A stretch of 64,000 nucleotides of DNA from positions 10,788,001 to 10,852,000 of the forward strand of contig NZ_CP108938.1 in NCBI RefSeq assembly GCF_036347135.1, written 5' to 3'. A program made the translations under genes and the position numbers. A model generated the notes under the pieces. It was not told where the DNA came from and did no database searches. It saw only the letters and a list, made by a program, of their open reading frames with translations. Shown here in pieces: positions 35,081 to 44,039 of the stretch. This DNA comes from Streptomyces sp. NBC_00775. Its GTDB lineage: Bacteria; Actinomycetota; Actinomycetes; Streptomycetales; Streptomycetaceae. Each line of letters starts with the position of its first letter. Within the stretch, counting starts at the first letter, position 1.

Positions 35081-35899
35081 ATGTCCGAAACGCTTCAGAC
35101 CACTGACCTCGCCGCCTCCGACGCCGACCTGCTCGGCCAGACCGCGATCGCCGTGCGCGCGGCTGGTTCGGCGCTGCGCGAGCGCTTCGGCGAGGTGGTC
35201 CGCTACCAGACCCGCGAGGAGCTGATGCGCGCGCTCGCCGCCAACGACGACACGGCCCTCGACATCCTGCGCCCCCGCCTCACGCGCCTGCGCCCGGACG
35301 CCGGCTGGGTGGAGGACGAACTGGACGGCGGGGCGCTGCCGCCCGGCGAATGGTGGGTCGTGGATCCGGCCGAAGGCAACGTCAACCACCTGCACGCCCT
35401 GCCGGAGTGGGCGGTGACCGCCACCCTCGTGCGTGAGAACCAGCCGGTACTCACCGCGGTCCACCTGCCGTTGACCGGCGAGACCTACACCGCGCTCACC
35501 GGCGCGGGCGCCCACCTCGACGGCCGGCCGCTGCACGTCTCCCAGACCGCGGACCTCGGCCTGAGCATCGTGGCCACCAGCCAGGCCCGGCCGGACGAGG
35601 ACGAGAAGGTCGTGCGGCGCGTCGGCTCCTCGATCACCGCGATGCTCTTCGACGCGCTCGTCGTCCGCACCGCCGTGCCCGCGACCCTGCACCTGACGAA
35701 CGTGGCCGCCGGCCGGATCGACGCCTTCTGGCAGTTCGCCGGCGCCCGCGCGGACCTGCTGCCCGGGGCGCTGCTCGTCACCGAGGCCGGCGGACAGATC
35801 TCCGACGCCGAGGGCCGCCCCTGGACCCCGCAGAGCGAGAGCTTCCTGGCCGCCGCGCCCGGCGTCCACGCCGAGGCCGTCGCCACGCTCTCACGCTGA
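35081..35899 (+). CDS. Inositol-monophosphatase-family protein, atypical
   Basis: The 272-residue protein has an IMPase-like fold. The metal site WVVDPAEGNVNHLHALPEWA corresponds to the family's DP-DG-xN motif, but Glu replaces the second Asp. The C-terminal WDxAAG equivalent is GARADLLPGALLVTEAGG. These changes make phosphatase activity uncertain. It is followed 41 nt later by an NADP-reductase-like gene and divided from LysR, suggesting a small regulon. Confidence 0.8.
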   Translation: MSETLQTTDLAASDADLLGQTAIAVRAAGSALRERFGEVVRYQTREELMRALAANDDTALDILRPRLTRLRPDAGWVEDELDGGALPPGEWWVVDPAEGNVNHLHALPEWAVTATLVRENQPVLTAVHLPLTGETYTALTGAGAHLDGRPLHVSQTADLGLSIVATSQARPDEDEKVVRRVGSSITAMLFDALVVRTAVPATLHLTNVAAGRIDAFWQFAGARADLLPGALLVTEAGGQISDAEGRPWTPQSESFLAAAPGVHAEAVATLSR

Positions 35900-35940
35900 C
35901 CGCGCACCACAACCTGCACGCACGGAAGGACCAGATCATC

Positions 35941-36537
35941 ATGACCACGATCGCAGTACTCGGAAACGGCCGCGTCGGCGGCAACCTGGCCACAGCCCTC
36001 ATCCGGGCGGGGCATGAGGTGACCGTGGCGGACCGCGCGCCGGGCGCCGCCGCCGGCGCTGCCCGGACGGCCCGGATCGTCATCAACGCCACCCCGGGCG
36101 CCGGCTCGCTGGAGCGGCTCGTTGCCCTGCGCGAGGAACTGCGCGACAAGATTCTCGTCGACGTCTCCAACGCCACCGTCGACGGACCGGACGGACTGCC
36201 CGCCGACCTGATCTACCCCGGCTCGAGCCTCGCCGAGCAACTCCAGGAAGCGCTCCCCGAAACGCGCGTCGTCAAGACACTCAACACCATGCTCTTCCCG
36301 GTGATGACCGCGCCGGCCACGCTCACCCAGGCGCCCGACGCCTTCCTCTCCGGCGAGGACCCGCAGGCCAAGCAGACCGTCCGTGAACTGCTCATCAACC
36401 TCGGCTGGCGCAAGGAGTGGATCACTGATCTCGGCGGGATCCAGACCGCCCGCGCCACGGAGGCCGCAATACTGTTCGTACCGCACGTGATTCGGTCCAG
36501 CGGATTCGCGCCCTTCGCGATCTCGATCGCCCGCTGA
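35941..36537 (+). CDS. NAD(P)-binding F420-reductase-like protein
   Basis: The 198-residue protein has an N-terminal Rossmann motif (TIAVLGNGRVGGNLATALIR, with GHEVTVADR) and the segment RVVKTLNTMLFPVMT typical of NADPH-dependent F420 oxidoreductases and their relatives. It is the third gene of the LysR-linked group. Cofactor F420 use cannot be decided from the sequence. Confidence 0.85.
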   Translation: MTTIAVLGNGRVGGNLATALIRAGHEVTVADRAPGAAAGAARTARIVINATPGAGSLERLVALREELRDKILVDVSNATVDGPDGLPADLIYPGSSLAEQLQEALPETRVVKTLNTMLFPVMTAPATLTQAPDAFLSGEDPQAKQTVRELLINLGWRKEWITDLGGIQTARATEAAILFVPHVIRSSGFAPFAISIAR

Positions 36538-36539
36538 TC

Positions 36540-36840
36540 CGCACACAGTGCACCGCCCTCGGCGGGCCCACATCCAGAACGGATACGACAGCGCAGCCAG
36601 GGCCGTCGATTCAGCGCCGGACGGCGACCCGTGGCCACCCTTCCCGGGGCCGTCGGCCTCGCACCGAGGAATCGGCCCATCTCACGGCGGACGCGCTTGC
36701 GGAGCTGGTCGCGAATCTGCCCGCCGATACCCGCGACGGCCGCCGGCACCGGCCTCACACTCGCCGATCCAAGTGCGTGTGCATGGTGCCGGCGCCGGAC
36801 GGCATCACGCTGCCGCTGAAGTAGTGACCTGGCATCGATG
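36540..36840. other. Gap, possible short fragment
   Basis: One plus-strand frame reads HLTADALAELVANLPADTRD and ends TLPLK with a TAG near 36823. Its composition is protein-like but I cannot name it. Otherwise nothing is recognised between the reductase and a Tn3 fragment. Confidence 0.3.
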
Positions 36841-36841
36841 G

Positions 36842-37030
36842 TCACGCTGCCTGGCCGTAGCCGTCCGCGCCGGGGCCGTCGCCGCGCAGCGGGCTGAAGT
36901 CGACGTCCTGGTGCGGGTCGTACGCCTCGGGCTCAAGGTCGAGTTCGTGGGTGGAGTACTCGCCGAAGCGGCGGATGTGCTCGGTCACGTACGGCGAGAT
37001 GTGGGCCAGGTCCGACCCGCCTCCCGGCAC
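36842..37030 (-). pseudogene. Tn3-family transposase C-terminal fragment
   Basis: The minus-strand end SDLAHISPYVTEHIRRFGEY then STHELDLEPEAYDPHQDVDF resembles the terminus of Tn3-type transposases (HLSPY-TEHI-RFGEY). Upstream residues in the frame are Gly/Arg-rich and unrelated. A central Tn3 fragment occurs separately at 47633. Confidence 0.55.
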
Positions 37031-37206
37031 GCCCGGACCCCCACAGCAGTGCCCCGCGGGATGTCGCCCACCCCTTCGACCGCCCTTCCTCCGCCGTACC
37101 CCCCCGAGACGATGCATCGACAGGTGGGAAAGACCGCCACACGGTGACCCACCGGCGGGGCCAGGCTCGCCTTGAAGTTTCCCCGTGATCTTGGGCACGT
37201 TGTTGT

Positions 37207-37270
37207 TACGCCGCGAGGGCTTGGTCTTGCCGGTAGCGGAGGCGTGTTTCGTGGGGCGTGAGGTAGCCCC
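37207..37270 (-). pseudogene. IS3 transposase extreme C-terminus
   Basis: The minus strand reads GYLTPHETRLRYRQDQALAA and a TAA stop, matching the end of IS3 OrfB proteins (HSALGYLTP-E). Only about 20 codons remain. Confidence 0.5.
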
Positions 37271-37383
37271 CGTGGATGTGCCTGCGCAGGCGAGGGCTTC
37301 GATCGTGTCGGGACCGGAGGTGAGGGTGGGATGATCCTGTCCTCTCCGGTACGCCTGGCGACGCCACGTTTACCGGATCACCG

Positions 37384-37806
37384 GTGACCGACGAGGAAGA
37401 CGAAGGATCGATGACGCTGAACGTGGGTCAACGGGTGCGGCTGGCGGCGGATCTGCGGTTGGCCGGATCGGTGACCCCGGCCGGGGAGCCCCCGGAGGAG
37501 ACGGGTGCCTTCGCCGTCTCTGTGGCCCTGGCAGCAGGCATCGAGGGCACCGTCGAGCGTGTGGACGAGCATCACCGGCAGCAGAGCCACGAGGTCCGTG
37601 AGTACCTGCGCCTCAAGTCGCTCCTCGACGACTTCGGCCACCAGATGCCGTCGGCGAGCAGAGAGCAACTGGAGGAGCAGGTGGGGGCCTTGGAGGAGCA
37701 GTGGGTCGCCTACCAGCGACGGATGCTCCGCGTCACGGTCCGTGTCCGGCTCGACAACGGATTCGTCCTCGACGACGCCCCCGAGGAGGCTTTCGCCTCC
37801 GCCTGA
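37384..37806 (+). CDS. Conserved hypothetical protein with coiled coil
   Basis: The product has 140 residues from GTG 37384, or 131 from ATG 37411 (MTLNVGQRVRLAADLRLAGS). The N-terminal part looks like a small beta-barrel (TVERVDEHHR). The middle is a coiled coil (LKSLLDDFGHQMPSASREQL, EEQVGALEEQWVAYQRRML). The C-terminus (LRVTVRVRLDNGFVLDDAPE) is probably the second half of the barrel. Family not named by me. Confidence 0.6.
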   Translation: MTDEEDEGSMTLNVGQRVRLAADLRLAGSVTPAGEPPEETGAFAVSVALAAGIEGTVERVDEHHRQQSHEVREYLRLKSLLDDFGHQMPSASREQLEEQVGALEEQWVAYQRRMLRVTVRVRLDNGFVLDDAPEEAFASA

Positions 37807-37844
37807 CCAGGCGTTGCGGCGCTCCCTTTCCGCGTGCCGGCCTG

Positions 37845-37955
37845 TCAGCCGGGCAGGACACCCGGATTGAGGATGTGGTGCGGGGTGAGACGGTTCTTGG
37901 CGGCTCGCAGCGCCGGTGCGAAGGGTTCGGGGGCTGGAGGTCGAAGGCGGGACGG
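37845..37955 (-). pseudogene. FAD-linked oxidase C-terminal fragment
   Basis: The minus strand reads EPFAPALRAAKNRLTPHHIL then NPGVLPG and a stop. LxPHHILNPGV is the conserved end of FAD-binding oxidases of the alkyl-DHAP-synthase/glycolate-oxidase type. No further family sequence is found upstream. Confidence 0.5.
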
Positions 37956-37959
37956 TGGT

Positions 37960-38435
37960 CGCGGCCGTCGTCACGCTCGATCGCTCGGCGGGCCGGCTGT
38001 GCCCGTCGTCTCCGCGAGACGGTGTTCGAGGCTGCCGCGACGTTGGACCTGCACGGCATCCTCGGCCCCATGCTGGAGGAGACCAGCGCCCCGACGACGA
38101 ACGACCCTTGTGGGGCGGTCCGTAGGACAGGCAGATCGCTTTGCTTGCATCCGCGTCCTCGCGTGCGGGCGCTGTCCGGTGGTCGTGCAGTGATGCCGAC
38201 GGCCCCCGGTGTCCCGGTAGTGGCTTGACCTGTGCTGACGGTTCGGGTGTGTCAGCGGGTGCTGTTGGCGAGGGCTGCGGTGCAGCCGCCCGCTGCCTCC
38301 AGTTCGCGTGGGGATCCGAGGAAGATCTTCCGCGAGGCGTGGAGGACGATCGCGGTGTCGCAGGACGCTCGGACCGCGAATGAGGACTGGCGAAGCGCGA
38401 GTCGACACCTCTTATTCCACCCCACAAGGGCTGGA
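37960..38435. other. Gap without recognisable genes
   Basis: Arg/Pro-rich frames occur on both strands and nothing is convincing. It separates the FAD-oxidase fragment from an IS630 pseudogene. Confidence 0.3.
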
Positions 38436-38439
38436 TGAT

Positions 38440-39331
38440 CTGGGCGGTCAGGGCCGCAAGCGACGGATCACCGAGGAGGAACGGTCGAGGATCGTTTCCC
38501 TGGTCAAGACTGTGCCGCCGGGGCGGCTGCGGTGGGAGCCGGTCGGGGAGCTGTGGGCCTTCGACGAGTCCGGGCCACCCGAGTGGACTCTGGATTCTCT
38601 GGCCGCGGCGGCGCGGGCCGCAGGGATCGAGGTGAGGCGCTCGCAGGTCAGGCGTATCTTGCTCGCCGAAGGCGTGTGCTGGCGCCGCCCCCGGTCCTGG
38701 ACGCGCTCGAAGGACCCGGACTTCGTCCCAAAAGGACACGGATCATCGGCCTCTACACCCGCCCGACGACGCGACGGTGATCTGCGCTGACGAGCTGGGG
38801 CCAGTGATCCGGCGGACCTTCCTGCCCGCACCCGCCTGGTCACCCGACGGGCACCGGGTCAAAGCGGAACTCGACTACAGCCGCGGTCCCGAGGAAACCT
38901 GGGTCTACGGCGGTCTGCGACCAGCGGACGGTCAGGCAGTCACGATGACCGCTTCCTCCCGCAACAGCGTCTTCTACCAGCAGTTCCTGCAACTGCTCGA
39001 GGACGCCAATCCGGACGGGGAGATCTGGATCGTCACCGACAACCTGTCCAGTCACAACAGCGTGTCCACACGGACCTGGCTCGAGGACCATCCCCGCATC
39101 CACCACACCTTCATCCCTGTGGGCGCGTGCTGGCTCAACCTGCAGGAAGGCTGATGGCGCATCTTCCGCAAGGCCGCCCTCGCCGGCCAGTCATTCGGCA
39201 ACCGCGACGACATCGACCAGGCCACCGCCCTGGCGACCGACCAGCTCAACGCCCATGCCAACCCCTGGATCTGGGGCAGGCCCGCACCGCCAACCCGCTC
39301 ACTACGGCGCCGATACGTGTACACCGTTTGA
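38440..39331 (+). pseudogene. IS630-family transposase, second subgroup, decayed
   Basis: Frame 1 reads GRKRRITEEERSRIVSLVKT then EVRRSQVRRILLAEGVCWRR. Frame 2 has DDATVICADELGPV, the DDE block DGEIWIVTDNLSSHNSVSTR and VGACWLNLQEG. An in-frame TGA at 39152 interrupts what should be QEGWWRIFRKAAL. The end is RRRYVYTV. The N-terminal HTH is missing, and there is at least one frameshift and one nonsense codon. Confidence 0.75.
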
Positions 39332-39342
39332 GGAACCCAGCA

Positions 39343-39912
39343 TTAGACGCCCTTGGGAGCAGTGCGGCGGTGAATGGGACCGCCGGGCGTGTACCAGCCC
39401 GCCTTCTTGCGCACGGCCGGGGACGGATCCTCGTCGCGGGAGCGGAGCAGCGCGGCGACGGCGTCCGCGTCTTCGTGCACCCACAGTCCTAGGAGTTCGG
39501 CCGCTCTCATCCTGACCTGCGGGTCCACGTCCTCCTGGAGGAGACGGACGGCGCGCGGCAGAAGCCGGACGCGGTCGGGACGGCAGGCATCCGCGTCCGG
39601 CTTGCACCGCAGACAGGAAAGGGCGTGCAGGGCTGCCACCCGCACCCGGGCGTCGGGGTCGTCGAGCCTCGCGATCAGCTCGTCCATGGCCTCCGGGGCG
39701 AGCAGTTCGTCCAGCAGGTTGCAGCACTGCTCCCGTACCCGTGGTTCGGGGTGGGTCAGTCCGCGCCGGATGGCCGAAAGAGCCGCGGGGCCGCGCCGCA
39801 GGAGTGCCCGGAAGGCGTCCGGGCGGCGTGGCTCGCTGCCCAGCGCGTCGATGAGTACGCCGTCTTCGACCGTCACGGACCAAGCGTGCGCGCTCGCGGC
39901 CTTCGACCCCAA
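39343..39912 (-). CDS. HEAT-repeat protein
   Basis: The 189-residue protein has helical repeats with the HEAT pattern: HPEPRVREQCCNLLDELLAP, DPDARVRVAALHALSCLRCK and DPQVRMRAAELLGLWV, each with the D-x-x-VR turn. About four repeats are visible. Such proteins are usually binding scaffolds. The 3' end abuts the IS630 relic, so the last residues may not be native. Confidence 0.75.
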   Translation of the reverse strand: MGSKAASAHAWSVTVEDGVLIDALGSEPRRPDAFRALLRRGPAALSAIRRGLTHPEPRVREQCCNLLDELLAPEAMDELIARLDDPDARVRVAALHALSCLRCKPDADACRPDRVRLLPRAVRLLQEDVDPQVRMRAAELLGLWVHEDADAVAALLRSRDEDPSPAVRKKAGWYTPGGPIHRRTAPKGV

Positions 39913-39942
39913 CTCCTTTTTGAATGCGGCGAGTTCAGGACC

Positions 39943-41493
39943 TCACACGGTGAACTCCCGTATCACTGTGTTCCGGAACACCGCCGTGCCCCCGATCGAG
40001 AACAGCGCGAGCCCCGTGTCGATCAGATACGGGAACGCCTCCGCGGAGTGCACGTACCGGCCGTCGTCGATGAACATCTCGACGGACGTGCGGTCGACCA
40101 GGATCCGCAGCCTCACCGTGCGGGCCGACGGGTCGAAGGGGCTGTGACTCTCCTGCCACTTACCGGAGTTGTCGGGGTTGACGGTGGTGCGGCGGTTGAC
40201 GAACGCGAAGTCGTCGTAGATCCCGGCGTCGATGTGACGCCCCCCGTCGGGAGAACGGCGCAGCTGGAGGCCGGCGCCGGTCACTCTGTCCCAGGTGATC
40301 TCGGTCGTCACCTCGTAGGACGTGCCGGTGTAGTCGAGGACGCGGGTGCCGTCGACCTCCAGGTCGCCCAGGTCCACGGTGCGCGAGACGTGGTCGTCCA
40401 GGGCGGAGACCGGGCGCGAGGCAAGGTAGTACGTCCCGTTCGAGGCCCGCTTCAGGGTGATCTCTCGGACGATCGAGTCGGTGCCGTTGAAACCGTCGCA
40501 GTCGATGGTGGGGGTGGTGTTGGCGTAGTCCCAGTTGTTGAGCCAGCCGATCGCGTGCCGGACGGAGGGATCAACCGAACCGTCGTCCCGGCGCTTCTCG
40601 AACGTGACGGCCCCGTACCAGTCCCACCCGTGGTCGAGCCACTGCGGATCGCTCGCGTCGGCGGTGAACGCGGTGCCGTCGAAGGAACCGGTCCAGTACG
40701 CGTACGTGTTGGGCAGCCCGGCCGCTTTGCCGTTGGCGCTCGCGCCCAGCACCCACTTCGTCGTGCCGTCGTCCGCGGTGCTGCGGAACAGGTCGGGGCA
40801 CTCCAGGACGCCGAGGCCGTCCTTGATGAATCCGCCGGCGTACGTCCAGGACTTCAGGTCCGCCGAGTGGTAGAAGCCGATCTTGTTGTTCTCGGCGAGG
40901 GCCATCACCCAGCGACCGTGTTCCTCGTCACGGACGACCTTGGGATCGCGGAAGTCGGGCACGCCGGGGTTGGCCAGCACCGGGTCGGTGCCGTGGTTGC
41001 GGAAGGTGCGGCCGCCGTCGGTGGAGTAGTACAGGTACTGCGCCTGAGTGACCTCGTCGGGCGCCATGGTGGCGATGACGATCACCGCGCCCGCGCCGAA
41101 GCCGGCCGTGTTGTCGGTGTCGACCACCGCCGACCCCGACCAGACGTCGCCGCCCGCGGTGGTGTCCTTCGGCACGGCGATCCCGCGGTCGGTGAACGCG
41201 ACCAGGTCGGTGCTGGTGGCCAGCCGCCAGGCGGTGCCCGCGGTCGTGCCGCCCGTCAGGTAGTCGGCGTTGTAGAGGTAGTAGTAGTGGTACTCGCCGT
41301 CGATCCACAGCGGTCGCTGCGGATCGTTCTTCCACTGGTCGGGGACCGTGAAGTGGTACGCGGCGCGGTAACTGGCGCAACCGGTCGCGGACTTGGGTTT
41401 CGCGGCGGCCGGGGGCGCGGCCTGCAGCAGCACGGCTGCCGCGCCCCCGGCCGATCCGGCGAAGAGCGCTCTCCTGGACATCCCACGCATCAC
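39943..41493 (-). CDS. Secreted GH32 levanase/fructanase
   Basis: The 516-residue extracellular enzyme hydrolyses beta-fructans. The Tat-type signal MSRRALFAGSAGGAAAVLLQ ends near APPAAAKP. The GH32 active site is complete: nucleophile in QWKNDPQ (Asp57), transition-state Asp in FRDPK (Asp183) and acid/base in LECPDLF (Glu231). A C-terminal beta-sandwich follows (GAGLQLRRSP...RILVDRTSVEMFIDDG). It is divergent from the sugar ABC operon and shares LacI-type operators. The product pattern (fructose or levanbiose) cannot be told from sequence. Confidence 0.9.
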   Translation of the reverse strand: MMRGMSRRALFAGSAGGAAAVLLQAAPPAAAKPKSATGCASYRAAYHFTVPDQWKNDPQRPLWIDGEYHYYYLYNADYLTGGTTAGTAWRLATSTDLVAFTDRGIAVPKDTTAGGDVWSGSAVVDTDNTAGFGAGAVIVIATMAPDEVTQAQYLYYSTDGGRTFRNHGTDPVLANPGVPDFRDPKVVRDEEHGRWVMALAENNKIGFYHSADLKSWTYAGGFIKDGLGVLECPDLFRSTADDGTTKWVLGASANGKAAGLPNTYAYWTGSFDGTAFTADASDPQWLDHGWDWYGAVTFEKRRDDGSVDPSVRHAIGWLNNWDYANTTPTIDCDGFNGTDSIVREITLKRASNGTYYLASRPVSALDDHVSRTVDLGDLEVDGTRVLDYTGTSYEVTTEITWDRVTGAGLQLRRSPDGGRHIDAGIYDDFAFVNRRTTVNPDNSGKWQESHSPFDPSARTVRLRILVDRTSVEMFIDDGRYVHSAEAFPYLIDTGLALFSIGGTAVFRNTVIREFTV

Positions 41494-41561
41494 ACATCGT
41501 TCCTCTCGTCATTGAGCTCGTCGAGCTCGGAACGGCGGCTCATGGGGTCAGGACTGTGCGG

Positions 41562-41577
41562 CCTAACTCGTTAAAGG
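41562..41577. promoter_or_regulatory. LacI-type operator half-site, levanase side
   Basis: CCTAACTCGTTAAAGG shares the 9-mer CCTAACTCG with the operator at 41645, in inverted orientation. It lies 69 nt upstream of the levanase start. Confidence 0.55.
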
Positions 41578-41595
41578 TCAAGGGGTGCACGACTC

Positions 41596-41625
41596 TTGAC
41601 AGCGCCGTCGCGCACTTCCCATCAT
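41596..41625 (+). promoter_or_regulatory. Candidate promoter of the fructan ABC operon
   Basis: TTGACA (41596-41601) is followed after 18 nt by CATCAT (41620-41625). The start would fall just before the operator at 41645, allowing LacI repression. Confidence 0.45.
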
Positions 41626-41644
41626 CTGGGGCATCAACCCTGAA

Positions 41645-41661
41645 CTAACACGAGTTAGGCC
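41645..41661. promoter_or_regulatory. LacI-type operator, ABC operon side
   Basis: CTAAC-ACGA-GTTAG is a perfect 5-bp inverted repeat with a 4-nt spacer directly upstream of the binding-protein start. LacI-family sugar regulators of actinobacteria typically bind such sites. The LacI gene at the end of the locus is the obvious candidate. Confidence 0.6.
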
Positions 41662-41667
41662 CGTTGG

Positions 41668-43077
41668 ATGACCGACTCGCACGTCTCCCGCCGCACGCTG
41701 CTGCGGTACGGCGCCTACGGCGCGGGTGCCGCCGCCCTGACCGGTACCGCAGCGAGCTGGGACCGGCTCACCGGAGCCGACATACCCGGCCGCGACGACG
41801 GGTCCCTCGTCGTCGCCACCCTCGGCCCCGCCTACGGGCCGGAGGCCATTCGCACCCTCACCGAGGGCTTCCGCGAGGTGCACCCCGACATCAAGCTCCG
41901 GATCAACGCGGTGCAGGCCGTCGACTGGTCGGACTTCTTCGCGAAGATCCTCACCCAGATCGCGGCGGGTACCGCCCCCGACCTCGTCTACGTCGCCACC
42001 GAGGGCGTCCAGCTCTTCGCCCAGCGCCTCGGTGTCGCGCTGGACCAGTGGGTGAAGCGGGACGCGGCCGAACTGCGCGAGTACTTCGCCGACGTCCATC
42101 CCTCGCTGGTGGAGTCGATGATGTACGAGGGCAGCCTCTACCAGCTGCCGGTCGAGTTCAACGCGGCCGACATGTACCTGAACAACCAGGTCCTGAAGCG
42201 GGCGGGCGCGAGCTTCCCCGCGGCCGACTGGACCCGCGACGACTTCACCGCGCTGCTGCGGGACATGAAGAAGTCCAGCGGCAGCCAGTTCACCCCGTAC
42301 TTCTGGACCAACCGCCTGTGGGGCGGCGTGGTGCCCTGGCTCTTCGCCAACGGCACGAACCTGCTCACCGAGTCCAAGGCGCCCGGCGGCGCCTGGCTGT
42401 GGGACTCCTTCTACCCGGCCGCCGAACGGCAGGGCCGCGGGGGCGGCTTCCGGTGGACGACCCCGCAGGCCACACACGACCGCGTGGAGGAGGCGTACGA
42501 CTATCTCGCCTCCCTCATCCAGGAGGACCTGTGCACCCGCCCCGAGGGCGGCAACGGCCAGAACCTCGTCGGCGTGTTCTCCACCGGCCGGGTCGGCGTG
42601 ACGCCGGCCGGCGGCTTCTGGGCGGGCGGTCTGCATCTCGCGGGCATGCAGGCGGCCGACTACGACGTGCAGTACTTCCCGCGCTGGCGCACCCAGCGCA
42701 TGCAGTTCGGCGCTGCCGGCTACGCCCTGCTGCGCACGTCGAAGCGGCAGGAGGAGGCCTGGGAGTTCATCAAGTACGCCGCCCGAAGGGACACCCTGAT
42801 GCGGCTGTTCACGACCAACCAGACCACCCCGGCCCGCCGTTCGATGCTGACCGCCGACCGCTACCGGGAGACCGGCCCGAACCACTGGCAGACCTTCTAC
42901 GACACCCTCGACAAGTTCCCCGACACCGGGCCGATCCCCGCGCCGCCGCAGGTCGCCGAGGTCGAGCAAGTGCTGCTCAAGCACACCGGAACCGCGCTCG
43001 CCGCACGGCGCTCGGTGGGTCCCGCGCTGCGCCGGATGCAGGGCGATCTGGAGAAGGCCATGGAGCGTGACGTATGA
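41668..43077 (+). CDS. ABC sugar-binding lipoprotein/Tat protein (fructan oligomers)
   Basis: The 469-residue extracytoplasmic solute-binding protein is of the family used for oligosaccharides. The N-terminus SHVSRRTLLRYGAYGAGAAA is a twin-arginine signal. The core shows LVVATLGPAYGPEAIRTLTE, PDLVYVATEGVQLFAQ and RQEEAWEFIKYAARRDTLMR, typical of family 1 binding proteins. It overlaps the first permease by 4 nt (ATGA). The fructan substrate is inferred from the flanking GH32 genes. Confidence 0.9.
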   Translation: MTDSHVSRRTLLRYGAYGAGAAALTGTAASWDRLTGADIPGRDDGSLVVATLGPAYGPEAIRTLTEGFREVHPDIKLRINAVQAVDWSDFFAKILTQIAAGTAPDLVYVATEGVQLFAQRLGVALDQWVKRDAAELREYFADVHPSLVESMMYEGSLYQLPVEFNAADMYLNNQVLKRAGASFPAADWTRDDFTALLRDMKKSSGSQFTPYFWTNRLWGGVVPWLFANGTNLLTESKAPGGAWLWDSFYPAAERQGRGGGFRWTTPQATHDRVEEAYDYLASLIQEDLCTRPEGGNGQNLVGVFSTGRVGVTPAGGFWAGGLHLAGMQAADYDVQYFPRWRTQRMQFGAAGYALLRTSKRQEEAWEFIKYAARRDTLMRLFTTNQTTPARRSMLTADRYRETGPNHWQTFYDTLDKFPDTGPIPAPPQVAEVEQVLLKHTGTALAARRSVGPALRRMQGDLEKAMERDV

Positions 43078-44024
43078 CGAACACTTCGACTCCCGCCCGG
43101 ACAAGGACGGTGGCTCCTTCGCCCGTGGCCCCCGCGCGGCCGTCCGCCCGCGACCGCGGCACCCGCCTGCTGGCCACTTTGTTCCTGGCCCCGACGATCG
43201 TCGGCATCGTTGTCTTCACGGTCGTCCCGATCGTCGGCTCGGTGGTGCTCAGCCTCTTCCACTGGAACGTGATCGACGACCCGAGCTTCGCGGGGGCCGC
43301 CAACTACCGCGAGATGCTGAGCGATTCGACCGTTCTGGTGTCCTTCCGCAACACGCTCGTGTTCATGGTGCTCGCGGTCGCCCTCCAACTGCTGATCGCG
43401 CTGGTGCTGGCGCTCGCGGTGAACGGGCGGATGCCGGTGTGGCTGCGCTCGGTGTTCCGTTCGGCGTTCTTCTTCCCGCTGGTGCTGTCCGCCGCGTCGA
43501 TCTCGGTGGTGATGAAGTACCTGTTCAACCAGGACTTCGGTGTCGTCAACTGGCTGCTCGGGCTGATCGGCATCGCTCCGGTGCCGTGGCTCACCTCCGA
43601 GAACTCGGCGATGGCGGCGGTCATCCTCGTCTACGTCTGGCAGCAGTTCGGCTTCTCCTTCCTGCTGTTCGTCGGGGGCCTGAACAACATCCCCAAGGAG
43701 ATCCACGAGGCCGCCTCCCTCGACGGCGCGACCGGTCTGCGCAAGCACCTCAACGTCACGCTGCCGCTGCTGTCACCCACCCTGCTGGTCGCGTCGGTGG
43801 TCGGCATCATCAACGCCCTGCAGGTCTTCGAACAGCCGTACGTCCTCACCAACGGCGGGCCCGGCGACTCCACCCGCACCGTCGTGATGGTCATCTACGA
43901 GAGCGCGTTCGAGCAGCTCCGCTTCGGCGAGGCGTCCGCGGTGGGCGTGCTGCTGTTCGTGCTGATCATGGCGGTCACCGCCCTCCAGTTCCGGCTCAGC
44001 CGGCGTTTCGTCCACTACCAGTGA
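43074..44024 (+). CDS. ABC sugar permease 1 (MalF/UgpA type)
   Basis: The 316-residue protein has six membrane helices, starting LLATLFLAPTIVGIVVFTVV. The EAA loop is EIHEAASLDGATGLRKHLNV, which contacts the ATPase. Its start overlaps the binding-protein stop. No ATPase gene is present; streptomycete sugar systems commonly borrow the shared MsiK-type ATPase. Confidence 0.9.
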   Translation: MTNTSTPARTRTVAPSPVAPARPSARDRGTRLLATLFLAPTIVGIVVFTVVPIVGSVVLSLFHWNVIDDPSFAGAANYREMLSDSTVLVSFRNTLVFMVLAVALQLLIALVLALAVNGRMPVWLRSVFRSAFFFPLVLSAASISVVMKYLFNQDFGVVNWLLGLIGIAPVPWLTSENSAMAAVILVYVWQQFGFSFLLFVGGLNNIPKEIHEAASLDGATGLRKHLNVTLPLLSPTLLVASVVGIINALQVFEQPYVLTNGGPGDSTRTVVMVIYESAFEQLRFGEASAVGVLLFVLIMAVTALQFRLSRRFVHYQ

Positions 44025-44039
44025 GCCGGTGAATCCCCT

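Noticed and set aside
39625..41574. 649-residue plus-strand open frame
   Set aside because: Antisense to the HEAT-repeat and GH32 genes, both recognisable on the minus strand.
41578..43104. 508-residue minus-strand open frame
   Set aside because: Shadow of the sugar-binding protein gene, which has a Tat signal and family motifs on the plus strand.
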